16,061 nucleotides of DNA from Bacteroidales bacterium (lineage in GTDB: Bacteria > Bacteroidota > Bacteroidia > Bacteroidales > F082): contig JADYZK010000086.1 in assembly GCA_020853175.1 (NCBI GenBank), forward strand, positions 1 to 16,061, read 5' to 3'. This document shows, piece by piece, positions 1 to 6,660 of the stretch; position 1 is the stretch's first letter; each line of letters starts with the position of its first letter. Under the pieces are notes generated by a model that had not been told where the DNA came from, searched no databases, and was given only the letters and a program-made list of their open reading frames with translations. The position numbers and the translations under genes were made by a program.

Positions 1-279
1 GAACAACCTTATACCACTGTGCTTTACGAATCGCCGCACCGCTTAATCAAAACCCTAGAGCAACTTGCTGGTGTTTTGGGAGGCGACCGTCGTGCCAGTG
101 TTGCCCGCGAACTCACCAAAATGTTTGAGGAAAACAAAAGAGGCAGCCTCGACGAACTGATTGAGTATTACGGTCAAAAAGAAATCAAAGGCGAAATTGT
201 GTTGGTCATCGAAGGGAAAACATCAGGAAAAAAAGAAAAAGATGACGACGAAGAAGACGAAAAAGACCACAAAGGGTAA
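1..279 (+). CDS. rsmI: 16S rRNA (cytidine(1402)-2'-O)-methyltransferase RsmI, C-terminal part
   Basis: Partial gene: the reading frame is open from base 1, so the start lies upstream of the window. The 92 visible residues are the C-terminal third of RsmI, the SAM-dependent enzyme that 2'-O-methylates C1402 in the ribosomal decoding centre together with RsmH. The recognisable pieces are YESPHR at visible residues 9-14 and the RELTKMFEE segment near residue 35, both typical of this family. After the fold ends (about residue 72) there is a charged tail of lysines followed by a run of Asp and Glu (KKEKDDDEEDEKD). That tail is not part of the catalytic domain and may be a lineage-specific extension. 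The first in-frame GTG (19) is only an internal codon, not a start. The family call is strong; nothing can be said of the missing N-terminal SAM domain. Confidence 0.9.
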   Translation, partial: EQPYTTVLYESPHRLIKTLEQLAGVLGGDRRASVARELTKMFEENKRGSLDELIEYYGQKEIKGEIVLVIEGKTSGKKEKDDDEEDEKDHKG

Positions 280-338
280 AAATTGAGCCCCTTTTGAAAA
301 TTTAAAAGCACTGAATATCAATTTTTTAATAAATAAAG

Positions 339-369
339 TTGTTTAATTTGAAGCAATTAATTTACTTTG
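339..369 (+). promoter_or_regulatory. Bacteroidota-type promoter for acpP
   Basis: A TTG at 339-341 is followed after 20 nt by TTACTTTG (362-369), one mismatch from the Bacteroidota -7 consensus TAnnTTTG. Transcription would begin near 376, giving a leader of about 25 nt before the acpP ATG at 401. The region is A/T-rich and no Shine-Dalgarno sequence is visible, as usual in this phylum. Confidence 0.6.
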
Positions 370-400
370 CACCCCTGTTTAACTAAAAACATTAGAAGTT

Positions 401-637
401 ATGTCAGAAATTAAAGACAAAATTGTATCCATTATTGTGGACAAGCTTGGCGTTGAGCCGGCAGAAGTTACCATCGAAGCCAGCTTCACCAATGATTTGG
501 GAGCCGACTCACTTGACACTGTTGAGTTGATTATGGAATTTGAAAAAGAATTCAATATCGCTATTCCCGACGATCAAGCCGAGAAGATTGCCACCGTGGG
601 CGATGCTATTAGGTACATTGAAGAGAAAAAAGGTTAA
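401..637 (+). CDS. acpP: acyl carrier protein
   Basis: Small acidic 78-residue protein, the usual ACP length. It carries growing acyl chains of type II fatty acid synthesis as thioesters on a 4'-phosphopantetheine arm. The arm would be attached to Ser37 in the [10 protein letters not shown] motif (residues 34-43), which is intact. The rest matches the four-helix ACP fold, including the acidic recognition helix II ([13 protein letters not shown]) that docks partner enzymes. The ATG at 401 is the only sensible start and follows a good promoter. It lies 12 nt before fabF, so the two are almost surely cotranscribed; acpP-fabF pairing is widespread in bacteria. Confidence 0.97.
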   Translation: MSEIKDKIVSIIVDKLGVEPAEVTIEASFTNDLGADSLDTVELIMEFEKEFNIAIPDDQAEKIATVGDAIRYIEEKKG

Positions 638-649
638 AAAAAGTTTTTT

Positions 650-1903
650 ATGGAGCTGAAACGAGTAGTAGTAACAGGTTTAGGTGCTATCACACCGATT
701 GGTAATAATGTGGCCACATATTGGGACGCACTCGTCAATGGCGTGAATGGCGCTGCTGATATTACCCGCTTTGACGCCTCCAAGTTTAAGACCCGCTTTG
801 CCTGCGAGGTTAAAAATTACGACTATAAAGATTATTTTGACCGTAAGGATGTGCGCAAGTACGATCTTTATGCTCAGTTTGGACTGATAGCCTCTGATGA
901 GGCCATCACCCACTCTGGGCTGATCAACGGAACAACCGATCTTGATGAAGTAGGCGTAATTTGGTCATCAGGCATAGGCGGGCTTATCACTTTTTCGGAG
1001 GAGGTAACTGCTTTCGCCCTTGGCGATGGCACCCCCCGCTTTAACCCTTTCTTCATTCCTAAGATGATTGCCGACATCACTGCCGGACATATTTCCATCA
1101 AACACGGCTTCAGAGGCCCCAACTTCGCCACTGTTTCTGCTTGCGCTTCGTCTGCCAATAGCTTGGTAGATGCCTTTAACTACATCAGGTTAGGTAAAGC
1201 GGTAGCATTTGTAACAGGCGGATCGGAAGCCTCTATCGCACCCGCCGGTGTTGGTGGTTTTAATGCCATGCACGCGATCTCGACACGAAATGACGACCCA
1301 AAAACCGGTTCCAGACCCTTTGACAAAGACCGTGATGGCTTTGTGATGGGCGAAGGCGGTGGAGGCATTGTTCTCGAAGAACTTGAACATGCCCTTGCCC
1401 GAGGAGCAACAATTTACGCAGAGCTTGTAGGATGCGGTCTCTCAGCCGATGCCAACCACATGACCTCCCCTCACCCGGAAGGTTTAGGCGCACAGTTGAG
1501 TATGAAACGTGCCTTAAGCGATGCCGGAATCCGTCCCGAAGATATAGACCACATCAACACACACGGCACTTCAACCCCACAGGGCGACATTGCCGAGCCA
1601 AAGTCTATCGTCAGCCTATTTGGTGACCATGCTTATAAAATCAGCATCAACTCCACCAAATCAATGACAGGTCACCTTTTAGGTGGGGCAGGTGTTATCG
1701 AAGCTGTTGCAACAGTGCTTGCAGTGCAAAACGATATTATCCCGCCAACCATTAATCACTTTACCGACGATCCGGAGATTGACAGCGCCCTCGATTTTAC
1801 CTATTGGACAGCCCGCAAACGGGAAGTTAACTACGCCCTGACCAACACTTTTGGTTTTGGCGGTCATAACGCATCCATCATCTTTAAGAAATTTATTCCT
1901 TAA
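650..1903 (+). CDS. fabF: beta-ketoacyl-[acyl-carrier-protein] synthase II
   Basis: A 417-residue condensing enzyme that extends acyl-ACP by two carbons using malonyl-ACP in the cytoplasm. The thiolase-fold Cys-His-His triad is complete: Cys165 in VSACASSAN, His305 in NTHGTSTPQGD, and His342 in KSMTGHLLGGAG (with Lys337). The glycine-rich GFGGHN at 402-407 closes the active site, as in FabF. Length and the N-terminal RVVVTGLGAITPIG are standard for FabF rather than FabB or FabH. It follows acpP by 12 nt. After the stop there are 99 nt with no clear terminator before rnc, so transcription may continue into rnc. Confidence 0.96.
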   Translation: MELKRVVVTGLGAITPIGNNVATYWDALVNGVNGAADITRFDASKFKTRFACEVKNYDYKDYFDRKDVRKYDLYAQFGLIASDEAITHSGLINGTTDLDEVGVIWSSGIGGLITFSEEVTAFALGDGTPRFNPFFIPKMIADITAGHISIKHGFRGPNFATVSACASSANSLVDAFNYIRLGKAVAFVTGGSEASIAPAGVGGFNAMHAISTRNDDPKTGSRPFDKDRDGFVMGEGGGGIVLEELEHALARGATIYAELVGCGLSADANHMTSPHPEGLGAQLSMKRALSDAGIRPEDIDHINTHGTSTPQGDIAEPKSIVSLFGDHAYKISINSTKSMTGHLLGGAGVIEAVATVLAVQNDIIPPTINHFTDDPEIDSALDFTYWTARKREVNYALTNTFGFGGHNASIIFKKFIP

Positions 1904-2002
1904 ACCTGTTTGGCCTAAAAGCCCGTAGAGGGTTCATCCGCAGCCTGCGCTGAGAAAACAACTTGCTATTGAACAGTTTTTAAATTTCAAAACCAACGTA
2001 GT

Positions 2003-2737
2003 TTGTTTTTTATCGAAAAAATTAAATGGTTTTTTTCAGTTGACAAAGAATTAAGCTGTGCTATAAAAAATATTTTCGGGTTTAGACCCGGAAATATTTT
2101 TTTGTATCAATTGGCCTTCAAGCATAAATCGGTGGCCAGCGAACGCGTGCAGGGATACAAACTCAGCAACGAAAGGCTTGAATATCTTGGCGATGCTTTG
2201 TTGAGTGCCATTGTTGCTGATTATCTTTTCAAGAAATTTCCTTACAAAAACGAAGGTTTCCTCACAGAGATGCGCTCCAAAATCGTGAGCCGTGCCTCCC
2301 TCAGCAAGTTATCGCAAAAAATGGGGGTGGACAAATTGGTGAACTACAACGGCGATGGAAAATCGGTGTTTAAATCGGCCAATGGCGATGCTTTTGAGGC
2401 ACTCATCGGTGCCATCTACTTGGACAAAGGCTTTGAGTTTTGTCGAAAAATTGTTGTGAAACGCATCATCGAATTTCATCTCGATATTGACACCCTTCAA
2501 AACAGCGACTTTAATTTCAAAAGCAAGCTGTTGGAATGGGGTCAAAAAGAAAAACAATCCATTGAATTTAATGTGGCCGGCGAAATTGGCGAAGGCTTTA
2601 AAAAACAATATCTCATCCAAATTAAGGTGAACGGCGAAACCATTGCCGAGGCCAAAGACTACTCTATTAAAGGTGCAGAACAATTGGCAGCCGAAAAAAC
2701 TTGGGTTTCGCTCAATGTAATCAAACAAGAGGCATAG
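2003..2737 (+). CDS. rnc: ribonuclease III
   Basis: A 244-residue double-strand-specific endoribonuclease that processes rRNA precursors and structured mRNAs. The RNase III signature NERLEYLGDALL (56-67) provides Glu57, Glu60 and Asp64, and GDAFEALIG (128-136) provides Asp129 and Glu132, so all metal-binding residues are present. A double-stranded RNA-binding domain occupies about 169-240, ending in the usual GAEQLAAEKTW. The proposed start is TTG at 2003: the frame is closed by a stop at 1970-1972, no ATG precedes the conserved fold, and the N-terminal length then fits other Bacteroidota RNase III proteins from memory. ATT or ATC a few codons later cannot be excluded. Its position after acpP-fabF is the common order in bacteria. 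Confidence 0.95.
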   Translation: MFFIEKIKWFFSVDKELSCAIKNIFGFRPGNIFLYQLAFKHKSVASERVQGYKLSNERLEYLGDALLSAIVADYLFKKFPYKNEGFLTEMRSKIVSRASLSKLSQKMGVDKLVNYNGDGKSVFKSANGDAFEALIGAIYLDKGFEFCRKIVVKRIIEFHLDIDTLQNSDFNFKSKLLEWGQKEKQSIEFNVAGEIGEGFKKQYLIQIKVNGETIAEAKDYSIKGAEQLAAEKTWVSLNVIKQEA

Positions 2738-2963
2738 TCGGCCACTCCAAAACCATTGCCACTACTTTTTTTTAGACACTCCTTTCAAAAAATTATCCTT
2801 TCTGATATACCGATTTTTTTCAGGATTATTTTGTTGTTAAAATGATTTAAAGTGCTGAAATATACTTGTTGATAAAAAGTTTCAAAGCCAATACTTGGAT
2901 ATATTTCATATTCATTACCAACAATTCCGTACAGAAATGAAACGCTTCGAGTGTTGGATTTTG

Positions 2964-2971
2964 TATTTTTG
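2964..2971 (+). promoter_or_regulatory. probable -7 element upstream of the IPExxxVDY-type gene
   Basis: TATTTTTG is a perfect match to TAnnTTTG and lies 33 nt before the GTG at 3005. No TTG is present at the expected 19-21 nt upstream distance, so only half of the promoter is supported. The rest of the 267-nt gap between rnc and this gene (2738-3004) is A/T-rich; I see no convincing terminator or gene in it. Confidence 0.4.
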
Positions 2972-3004
2972 TGATCCATTTTAAACCTTTTTATCCCTTT
3001 AGTT

Positions 3005-3472
3005 GTGGCACAAAAAAAGAAAACTTTGGTTGTAACTCCTTTTGACGATCTCACGCTTGTGGCATTGTCAACACCCCTGAAGGACTACAAATTGGCCTGG
3101 CATTTGAACGAAACCTTAGGACTCAACTTCAAGAAAATGGCCGGTTTTAAGGCCGATGGCAACCAGCCGGAGTTGTATTCATTTTACCATTTTGATGCGG
3201 GAGAAAACATGAATGTGTTCAATTTAATTCAGCTTCAAAACGAAGGAATTAAACTGATTAAATTACCCCTACCGGTTGATTTTTTACTCATCATACGCAA
3301 CAGCATCCCCGAAGGCAGACGCGAGGAGTGGTTATCGGCGTTGCGCAAAATTCAGGGAATGGGTATGGTTGTACTCTTAGATATTGAAAATTTTAAAATG
3401 CTTGATCCTCTACTCGAAAGGATTGAATTGCATGAATTCACCCTTTTTCGTGAACAAAATGCCCGAAAATAG
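3005..3472 (+). CDS. IPExxxVDY-family protein (function unknown)
   Basis: A 155-residue protein that I assign to the Bacteroidota-restricted IPExxxVDY family from its size, its place after acpP-fabF-rnc and its layout: a basic N-terminus, alternating helix and strand, and the block LPLPVDFLLII. Aligned on that block, the name motif reads I85-K-L-P-L-P-V91-D92-F93, so Ile and Val-Asp-aromatic are kept while Pro-Glu is lost. No catalytic motif, signal peptide or membrane segment is visible, and I cannot name a function. The start is GTG at 3005, preceded by a -7 element. As I recall, pyruvate kinase often follows this gene in the phylum. Here the next gene is a convergent regulator only 12 nt away, so the usual neighbourhood is broken. 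Confidence 0.6.
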   Translation: MAQKKKTLVVTPFDDLTLVALSTPLKDYKLAWHLNETLGLNFKKMAGFKADGNQPELYSFYHFDAGENMNVFNLIQLQNEGIKLIKLPLPVDFLLIIRNSIPEGRREEWLSALRKIQGMGMVVLLDIENFKMLDPLLERIELHEFTLFREQNARK

Positions 3473-3484
3473 CAGCGTTGCCTG

Positions 3485-4240
3485 TTAAAAATCGAGTTCC
3501 CGTTTCAAATCTTTGATTCGGCTTTTGCTTACACTAACAGAATTACCGTTTTTTAAAATCAACAGATAGTTTTCCTTGCCATACTGCTCAATGCGTTGTA
3601 TTTGGTTGATGTTGACGATATGCGACCTGTGGATGCGCAAAAACTGATCTTCGGGAAGGCTTTGTTCAAGGGCTGCCATGGTTTCTTTTTTCATAAACCG
3701 ACCTTCGGCGGCATGTATCATCACGTAATCATCTTGGGCCTCAATTTGTTCGATGGCTTCCACGGGAATGACATGGATTTTCGATCCCGATTTCACTACA
3801 ATCCTTTCCAAGGGCTTGCCGCGTTCCTGCATTTGTTCCACAAGTCGTTGCACCTCGCCGCGGCCGGATGTTTTTGATTTGAAACGTTCTACAACCTTAT
3901 CCACTGCTTGGCGCAAACGCTGTTTTGAAAAGGGTTTCATGAGATAATCCACAGCGTTTAAATCGAAAGCTTTTAAGGCAAACTCATCATAGGCGGTGGT
4001 AAAAACAATTTCGGGCAGTTCATCCAGCAATTCAAGCAACTCAAAGCCGGTGAGGCGCGGCATTTGTATGTCGAGGAAAACCAAATCGGGCTGCATTTCA
4101 TTGATGGCTTTCAGTCCGCTGAAGCCATCGCTACATTCACCGATAAGGTTAATTTCTTCAAAGGAACTTAGAAATGTTTTCAATAAGTTGCGCGCCGGCT
4201 CTTCATCTTCAATAATCAGGGTACGTATTTTTTGAATCAT
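3485..4240 (-). CDS. LytTR-family response regulator
   Basis: A 251-residue transcription regulator of the LytR/AlgR type. The receiver domain (1-120) has the acidic pocket Glu11-Asp12, phospho-acceptor Asp57 in FLDIQMPRLTG, Thr81/Thr82 and Lys102 in MKPF, so it should be phosphorylatable. A short charged linker leads to a LytTR DNA-binding domain (about 144-249), with IPVEAIEQIEAQDDYV and the FLRIHRSHIVN block that are diagnostic of the fold. Its ATG overlaps the stop of the upstream histidine kinase gene in an ATGA, which indicates translational coupling and a cognate pair. It ends 12 nt from the convergent IPExxxVDY-type gene. Target genes are not visible in the window; the LiaF-like gene at the head of the operon is a possible autoregulated target. 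Confidence 0.94.
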   Translation of the reverse strand: MIQKIRTLIIEDEEPARNLLKTFLSSFEEINLIGECSDGFSGLKAINEMQPDLVFLDIQMPRLTGFELLELLDELPEIVFTTAYDEFALKAFDLNAVDYLMKPFSKQRLRQAVDKVVERFKSKTSGRGEVQRLVEQMQERGKPLERIVVKSGSKIHVIPVEAIEQIEAQDDYVMIHAAEGRFMKKETMAALEQSLPEDQFLRIHRSHIVNINQIQRIEQYGKENYLLILKNGNSVSVSKSRIKDLKRELDF

Positions 4241-5295
4241 GCTGGTTTGCTTTTGGGGATGCGTAAAATTACTTCAAATTCTATTTTGCCCATCTTCACT
4301 TCAAATAAATCACTTCGGTGGTAGAGCAGTTTCATCCGGTTGCGGATGTTTTTTAAACCGATGCCTTCGCCTTTGGGCCTAATAGCTTCGGGATCAAAAT
4401 CGTTGAGCAGGTGCAGCTCCGCATAGTCGGGTGTCATTACGCAACTCAACTCAATCAACACTTCTTCAGTACTGTTGTGTACGCCATGTTTGATGGCATT
4501 TTCGAGCAGGGGCTGCAAAATCATATTGGGAATGGGTTGTTCAAAGCAGTTGTCGGGCACATTACAAACGTATTTCAAGCGTTTGCCAAAACGTATTTTT
4601 TCAATATCGAGGTAGCGTTCGGCATTTTCGAGTTCACGCCTGAGCGAAGTGGTTTCGTTGCGGTCGTGGCTCAACGAGTAACGCATAAAATCAGACAATT
4701 TGATCACCATTTCTTGGGCTTTTTCAGGATCGGTCATGGTGAGGGAGCTGATGGAATTGAGGCTATTGAATAAAAAATGGGGATTAATCTGCGATTTCAA
4801 AGCGTTGAGTTCGGCTTCGCGAACCAAATTGTTGAGCTCCGATTCAACTTTAAGTTTTTGTTGCAGGTCTTCATAATACAGCATCATATAATAGATAAGC
4901 ACAAAAATGAGATAGAAGAAAGCCCCAAGGATAGCCCTCCATGGCAACGAAGTTTTCAAAAATTCAAGGTAAGAGGCATTGTCGGCAGCCACCATACTCA
5001 TTAAATAATATCCGCTGCCCAACCAAACGGCAACGGTAACGATGCCTGTGAGCAGGTGGTTGATGATTAAATCGAAGCTGTTGTGCTGGTCGTTGATGTT
5101 AAACCGAAGGATATACCACAAGCTGAAGCTGATAATGGCCAGAATGAAGTTAAAGACAGCCGCATCAATGATGCTTTCAAAAAGATCAACGTCTTGATAG
5201 TAGTTCAGAATAACTGTTTGGATGACAGCAACTGCCATCCAAACAGTTGAATAAGTTACAAAATATTGTCTGTTTTTAAGAAAAGGATTCAGCAT
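4237..5295 (-). CDS. LytS-type membrane sensor histidine kinase (His_kinase family)
   Basis: A 352-residue sensor kinase. About four hydrophobic segments near residues 12-31, 45-64, 80-100 and 120-141 place the N-terminal half in the inner membrane, with almost no extracytoplasmic domain. A short coiled-coil (142-168) leads to the phospho-acceptor His173 in LKSQINPHFLFNSLNSI, the hallmark of the His_kinase (LytS/YpdA) family. The ATP domain keeps the N box (QPLLENAIKHG, Asn266) and a glycine box GEGIGLKNI (309-317). The D-x-G-x-G box is replaced by NDFDPE (298-303), which is unusual though variation occurs in this family. The kinase presumably phosphorylates the LytTR regulator encoded in the 4-nt overlap downstream. 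A kinase with so little sensory domain usually needs a partner for signal input; the LiaF-like protein 87 nt upstream is the obvious candidate. Confidence 0.93.
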   Translation of the reverse strand: MLNPFLKNRQYFVTYSTVWMAVAVIQTVILNYYQDVDLFESIIDAAVFNFILAIISFSLWYILRFNINDQHNSFDLIINHLLTGIVTVAVWLGSGYYLMSMVAADNASYLEFLKTSLPWRAILGAFFYLIFVLIYYMMLYYEDLQQKLKVESELNNLVREAELNALKSQINPHFLFNSLNSISSLTMTDPEKAQEMVIKLSDFMRYSLSHDRNETTSLRRELENAERYLDIEKIRFGKRLKYVCNVPDNCFEQPIPNMILQPLLENAIKHGVHNSTEEVLIELSCVMTPDYAELHLLNDFDPEAIRPKGEGIGLKNIRNRMKLLYHRSDLFEVKMGKIEFEVILRIPKSKPA

Positions 5296-5382
5296 TTCTG
5301 AGTTTTTTGTGTGTTTGACGAAAGCAAATGCTATTGATAGAACTCACGGCTTTAGCCTAAGGTCAAAAAATCAAACCATAAA

Positions 5383-6126
5383 TTATCTGGGATAGCTTTT
5401 CAGCTCGATTCCTCCAAAAAGTACTACTCCTTTAATAATCACCATTTTTTCGCTGTTGACTTTCATGGGCATCAGTCGCTTGTCGGAGAAGCCTCCAAAG
5501 ATCGAAACCACTTCTGACTTCACCTGCCAATCGTCGGGAATAATCAAATTGCTGCCTCCAAAAATCACCAGTTCATCAATCACGCAGCCTTCGGGTGAAG
5601 GGGTTGCATCCAACATATTGAGGTCGGAACCGCCAAAAATGGCCGTTATTCTTCCACCTCTGAAATTGGTCGAGGTAAATTTGGAGTTTCCACCACCAAA
5701 AATGGCTGTGTCTTCAACAAAATCGTGGGAAATTTCTGTGGCTTTTTCGCCTCCGCGAAAGGCATTGAAAGTTTTTTCCGTTCCTTCAATTGAGGTGCTG
5801 CGTCCCCTGCGGGTTAGGACTAACAAGCCAATACCGATGAGGATTGAAGGCCAAAAAATGGTACTCAAACGAACACGGTAATCAAACAGCTCAGGAATCC
5901 AGAAAATAACGCCCAAACCAATGAGGATGTAGCCTGTTCCTTGTTTATCGCGGCTGCTCAAGCTGATGATACCGATGAAAATAAGGAGTGTTTTCCATGA
6001 TATAAGGTAATGGCGCAAGTCGAAAGAAATCATTCCAAGTGAATCGAGGAGTAGAAGTCCGCCGGCTATGATCAACAACAATCCCGCAATCATGCGTCTG
6101 TCGAGTGAAGTGTTTTTAGTTTCCAT
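5383..6126 (-). CDS. LiaF-like membrane protein (LiaF transmembrane / DUF5668-type)
   Basis: A 247-residue protein with an N-terminal bundle of four hydrophobic segments (about 12-30, 43-56, 63-78, 88-105), an RRGRS stop, and a polar C-terminal half. The C-terminal half is a ladder of five short strand-turn units, each ending in FGG (143-145, 164-166, 189-191, 210-212, 237-239) and spaced 21-27 residues, as in the beta-rich C-terminal domain of LiaF/VraT-type proteins. In Firmicutes LiaF restrains the LiaS kinase until the cell envelope is stressed. I infer a similar role here because the kinase and regulator genes follow on the same strand. The ATG at 6126 is chosen over an upstream in-frame ATG at 6186 because the operon promoter (6202-6172) overlaps the latter. 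Family assignment is good; the signal is unknown. Confidence 0.8.
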   Translation of the reverse strand: METKNTSLDRRMIAGLLLIIAGGLLLLDSLGMISFDLRHYLISWKTLLIFIGIISLSSRDKQGTGYILIGLGVIFWIPELFDYRVRLSTIFWPSILIGIGLLVLTRRGRSTSIEGTEKTFNAFRGGEKATEISHDFVEDTAIFGGGNSKFTSTNFRGGRITAIFGGSDLNMLDATPSPEGCVIDELVIFGGSNLIIPDDWQVKSEVVSIFGGFSDKRLMPMKVNSEKMVIIKGVVLFGGIELKSYPR

Positions 6127-6139
6127 GTTAAAAGTGTAT

Positions 6140-6313
6140 TTAAAAAATGATATTTCTGTTAAACGATAGGGCAAATATAGGATCATAGCCTTGGGCCTCC
6201 AATAGTTTTTCGGCCAATGGGTGAAACAAATCGGTGAATGGCGGCAAACGGTCGGGTAAATTTACTTTTTCATCAAACAAAATGATATGTAAGCTGTTAG
6301 TATCAAAAGCCAA
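6140..6313 (-). CDS. possible small open reading frame, 57 codons, unrecognised
   Basis: Between the ferredoxin start and the LiaF-like gene, a minus-strand frame from TTG (6313) to TAA (6142-6140) encodes a 57-residue peptide. Its composition looks protein-like: strands around HIILFDE, then a Pro-rich turn and a helix PLAEKLLEAQ. I do not recognise it. Against it: the only nearby start is TTG, the frame simply continues an antisense frame through the ferredoxin gene, and the strong promoter at 6202-6172 lies inside it. It could be chance, a gene remnant or a short real peptide. Confidence 0.15.
   Translation of the reverse strand: MAFDTNSLHIILFDEKVNLPDRLPPFTDLFHPLAEKLLEAQGYDPIFALSFNRNIIF
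6172..6202 (-). promoter_or_regulatory. Bacteroidota-type promoter of the LiaF-like/kinase/regulator operon
   Basis: Read on the minus strand, TTG (6202-6200) is followed after exactly 20 nt by TATATTTG (6179-6172), a perfect TAnnTTTG. The leader to the ATG at 6126 would be about 40 nt. This is one of the two best promoter matches in the window and fixes the gene start. Confidence 0.7.
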
Positions 6314-6321
6314 AAAATAAA

Positions 6322-6642
6322 ATGCCTGTAATTGATTACCACGGAACCAAAATCGTATGCGAAAAAGGAGCCAACTTACGCCATGTGCTGATAGAACACG
6401 ACCTTCATCCCCACAACGGCAACTCAAAGTTTTTTAATTGCTGTGGGATAGGCAGTTGTGGAACATGTGCGGTAAAAATCTATGGGTCTCAACCACCCCT
6501 TACCGGCATGGAGAAAATGCGTTTGAACCTCCCACCCCATCATTTCGACAACGGCATGCGGCTTTCGTGCCAAGTAAAAGTTACCCACGATATTTCGGTT
6601 GTTAAGGGCGAAGGTTTTTGGGGACAACTTTTTGACAAATAA
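6322..6642 (+). CDS. [2Fe-2S] ferredoxin, plant/adrenodoxin-type fold
   Basis: A 106-residue single-domain electron carrier. The cluster ligands are Cys41, Cys46, Cys49 and Cys83 in the pattern C-x4-C-x2-C-x33-C (CGIGSCGTC and LSCQ), which is the plant-type [2Fe-2S] signature. An additional Cys40 sits directly before the first ligand. The N-terminal strands (PVIDYHGTKIVCEKGANLRHVLIEHDL) match the beta-grasp start of this fold. It has no fused reductase or oxygenase domain, and its neighbours on both sides are on the other strand, so it is transcribed alone. The partner enzyme cannot be read from context; the adjacent flavoprotein gene at 6661-7644 is only a neighbour. The ATG at 6322 is the clear start. 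I see no strong promoter consensus before it. Confidence 0.88.
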   Translation: MPVIDYHGTKIVCEKGANLRHVLIEHDLHPHNGNSKFFNCCGIGSCGTCAVKIYGSQPPLTGMEKMRLNLPPHHFDNGMRLSCQVKVTHDISVVKGEGFWGQLFDK

Positions 6643-6660
6643 ATGTCAACGTCAGGCTGT

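Noticed and set aside
1998..2005. TAGTTTG near the rnc start as a promoter
   Set aside because: It is one base short of the TAnnTTTG spacing and overlaps the most likely TTG start codon; read-through from fabF explains rnc expression better.
2309..2728. 139-codon minus-strand frame opposite rnc
   Set aside because: Fully antisense to the RNase III catalytic and RNA-binding domains; Phe-rich shadow composition.
2785..3054. 89-codon minus-strand frame in the rnc-IPExxxVDY gap
   Set aside because: Overlaps the start of the plus-strand gene and its -7 element, consists of A/T-rich codons and matches no family I know.
6127..6186. Longer N-terminus for the LiaF-like protein starting at the ATG at 6186
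   Set aside because: The added 20 residues lie over the predicted promoter (6202-6172) and break the pattern of a short polar start before the first membrane segment; METKNTS at 6126 fits better.
6314..6427. Minus-strand reading frame running through the start of the ferredoxin gene
   Set aside because: It is antisense to the Cys-rich ferredoxin N-terminus, which has unmistakable cluster motifs; this part of the frame is a shadow.
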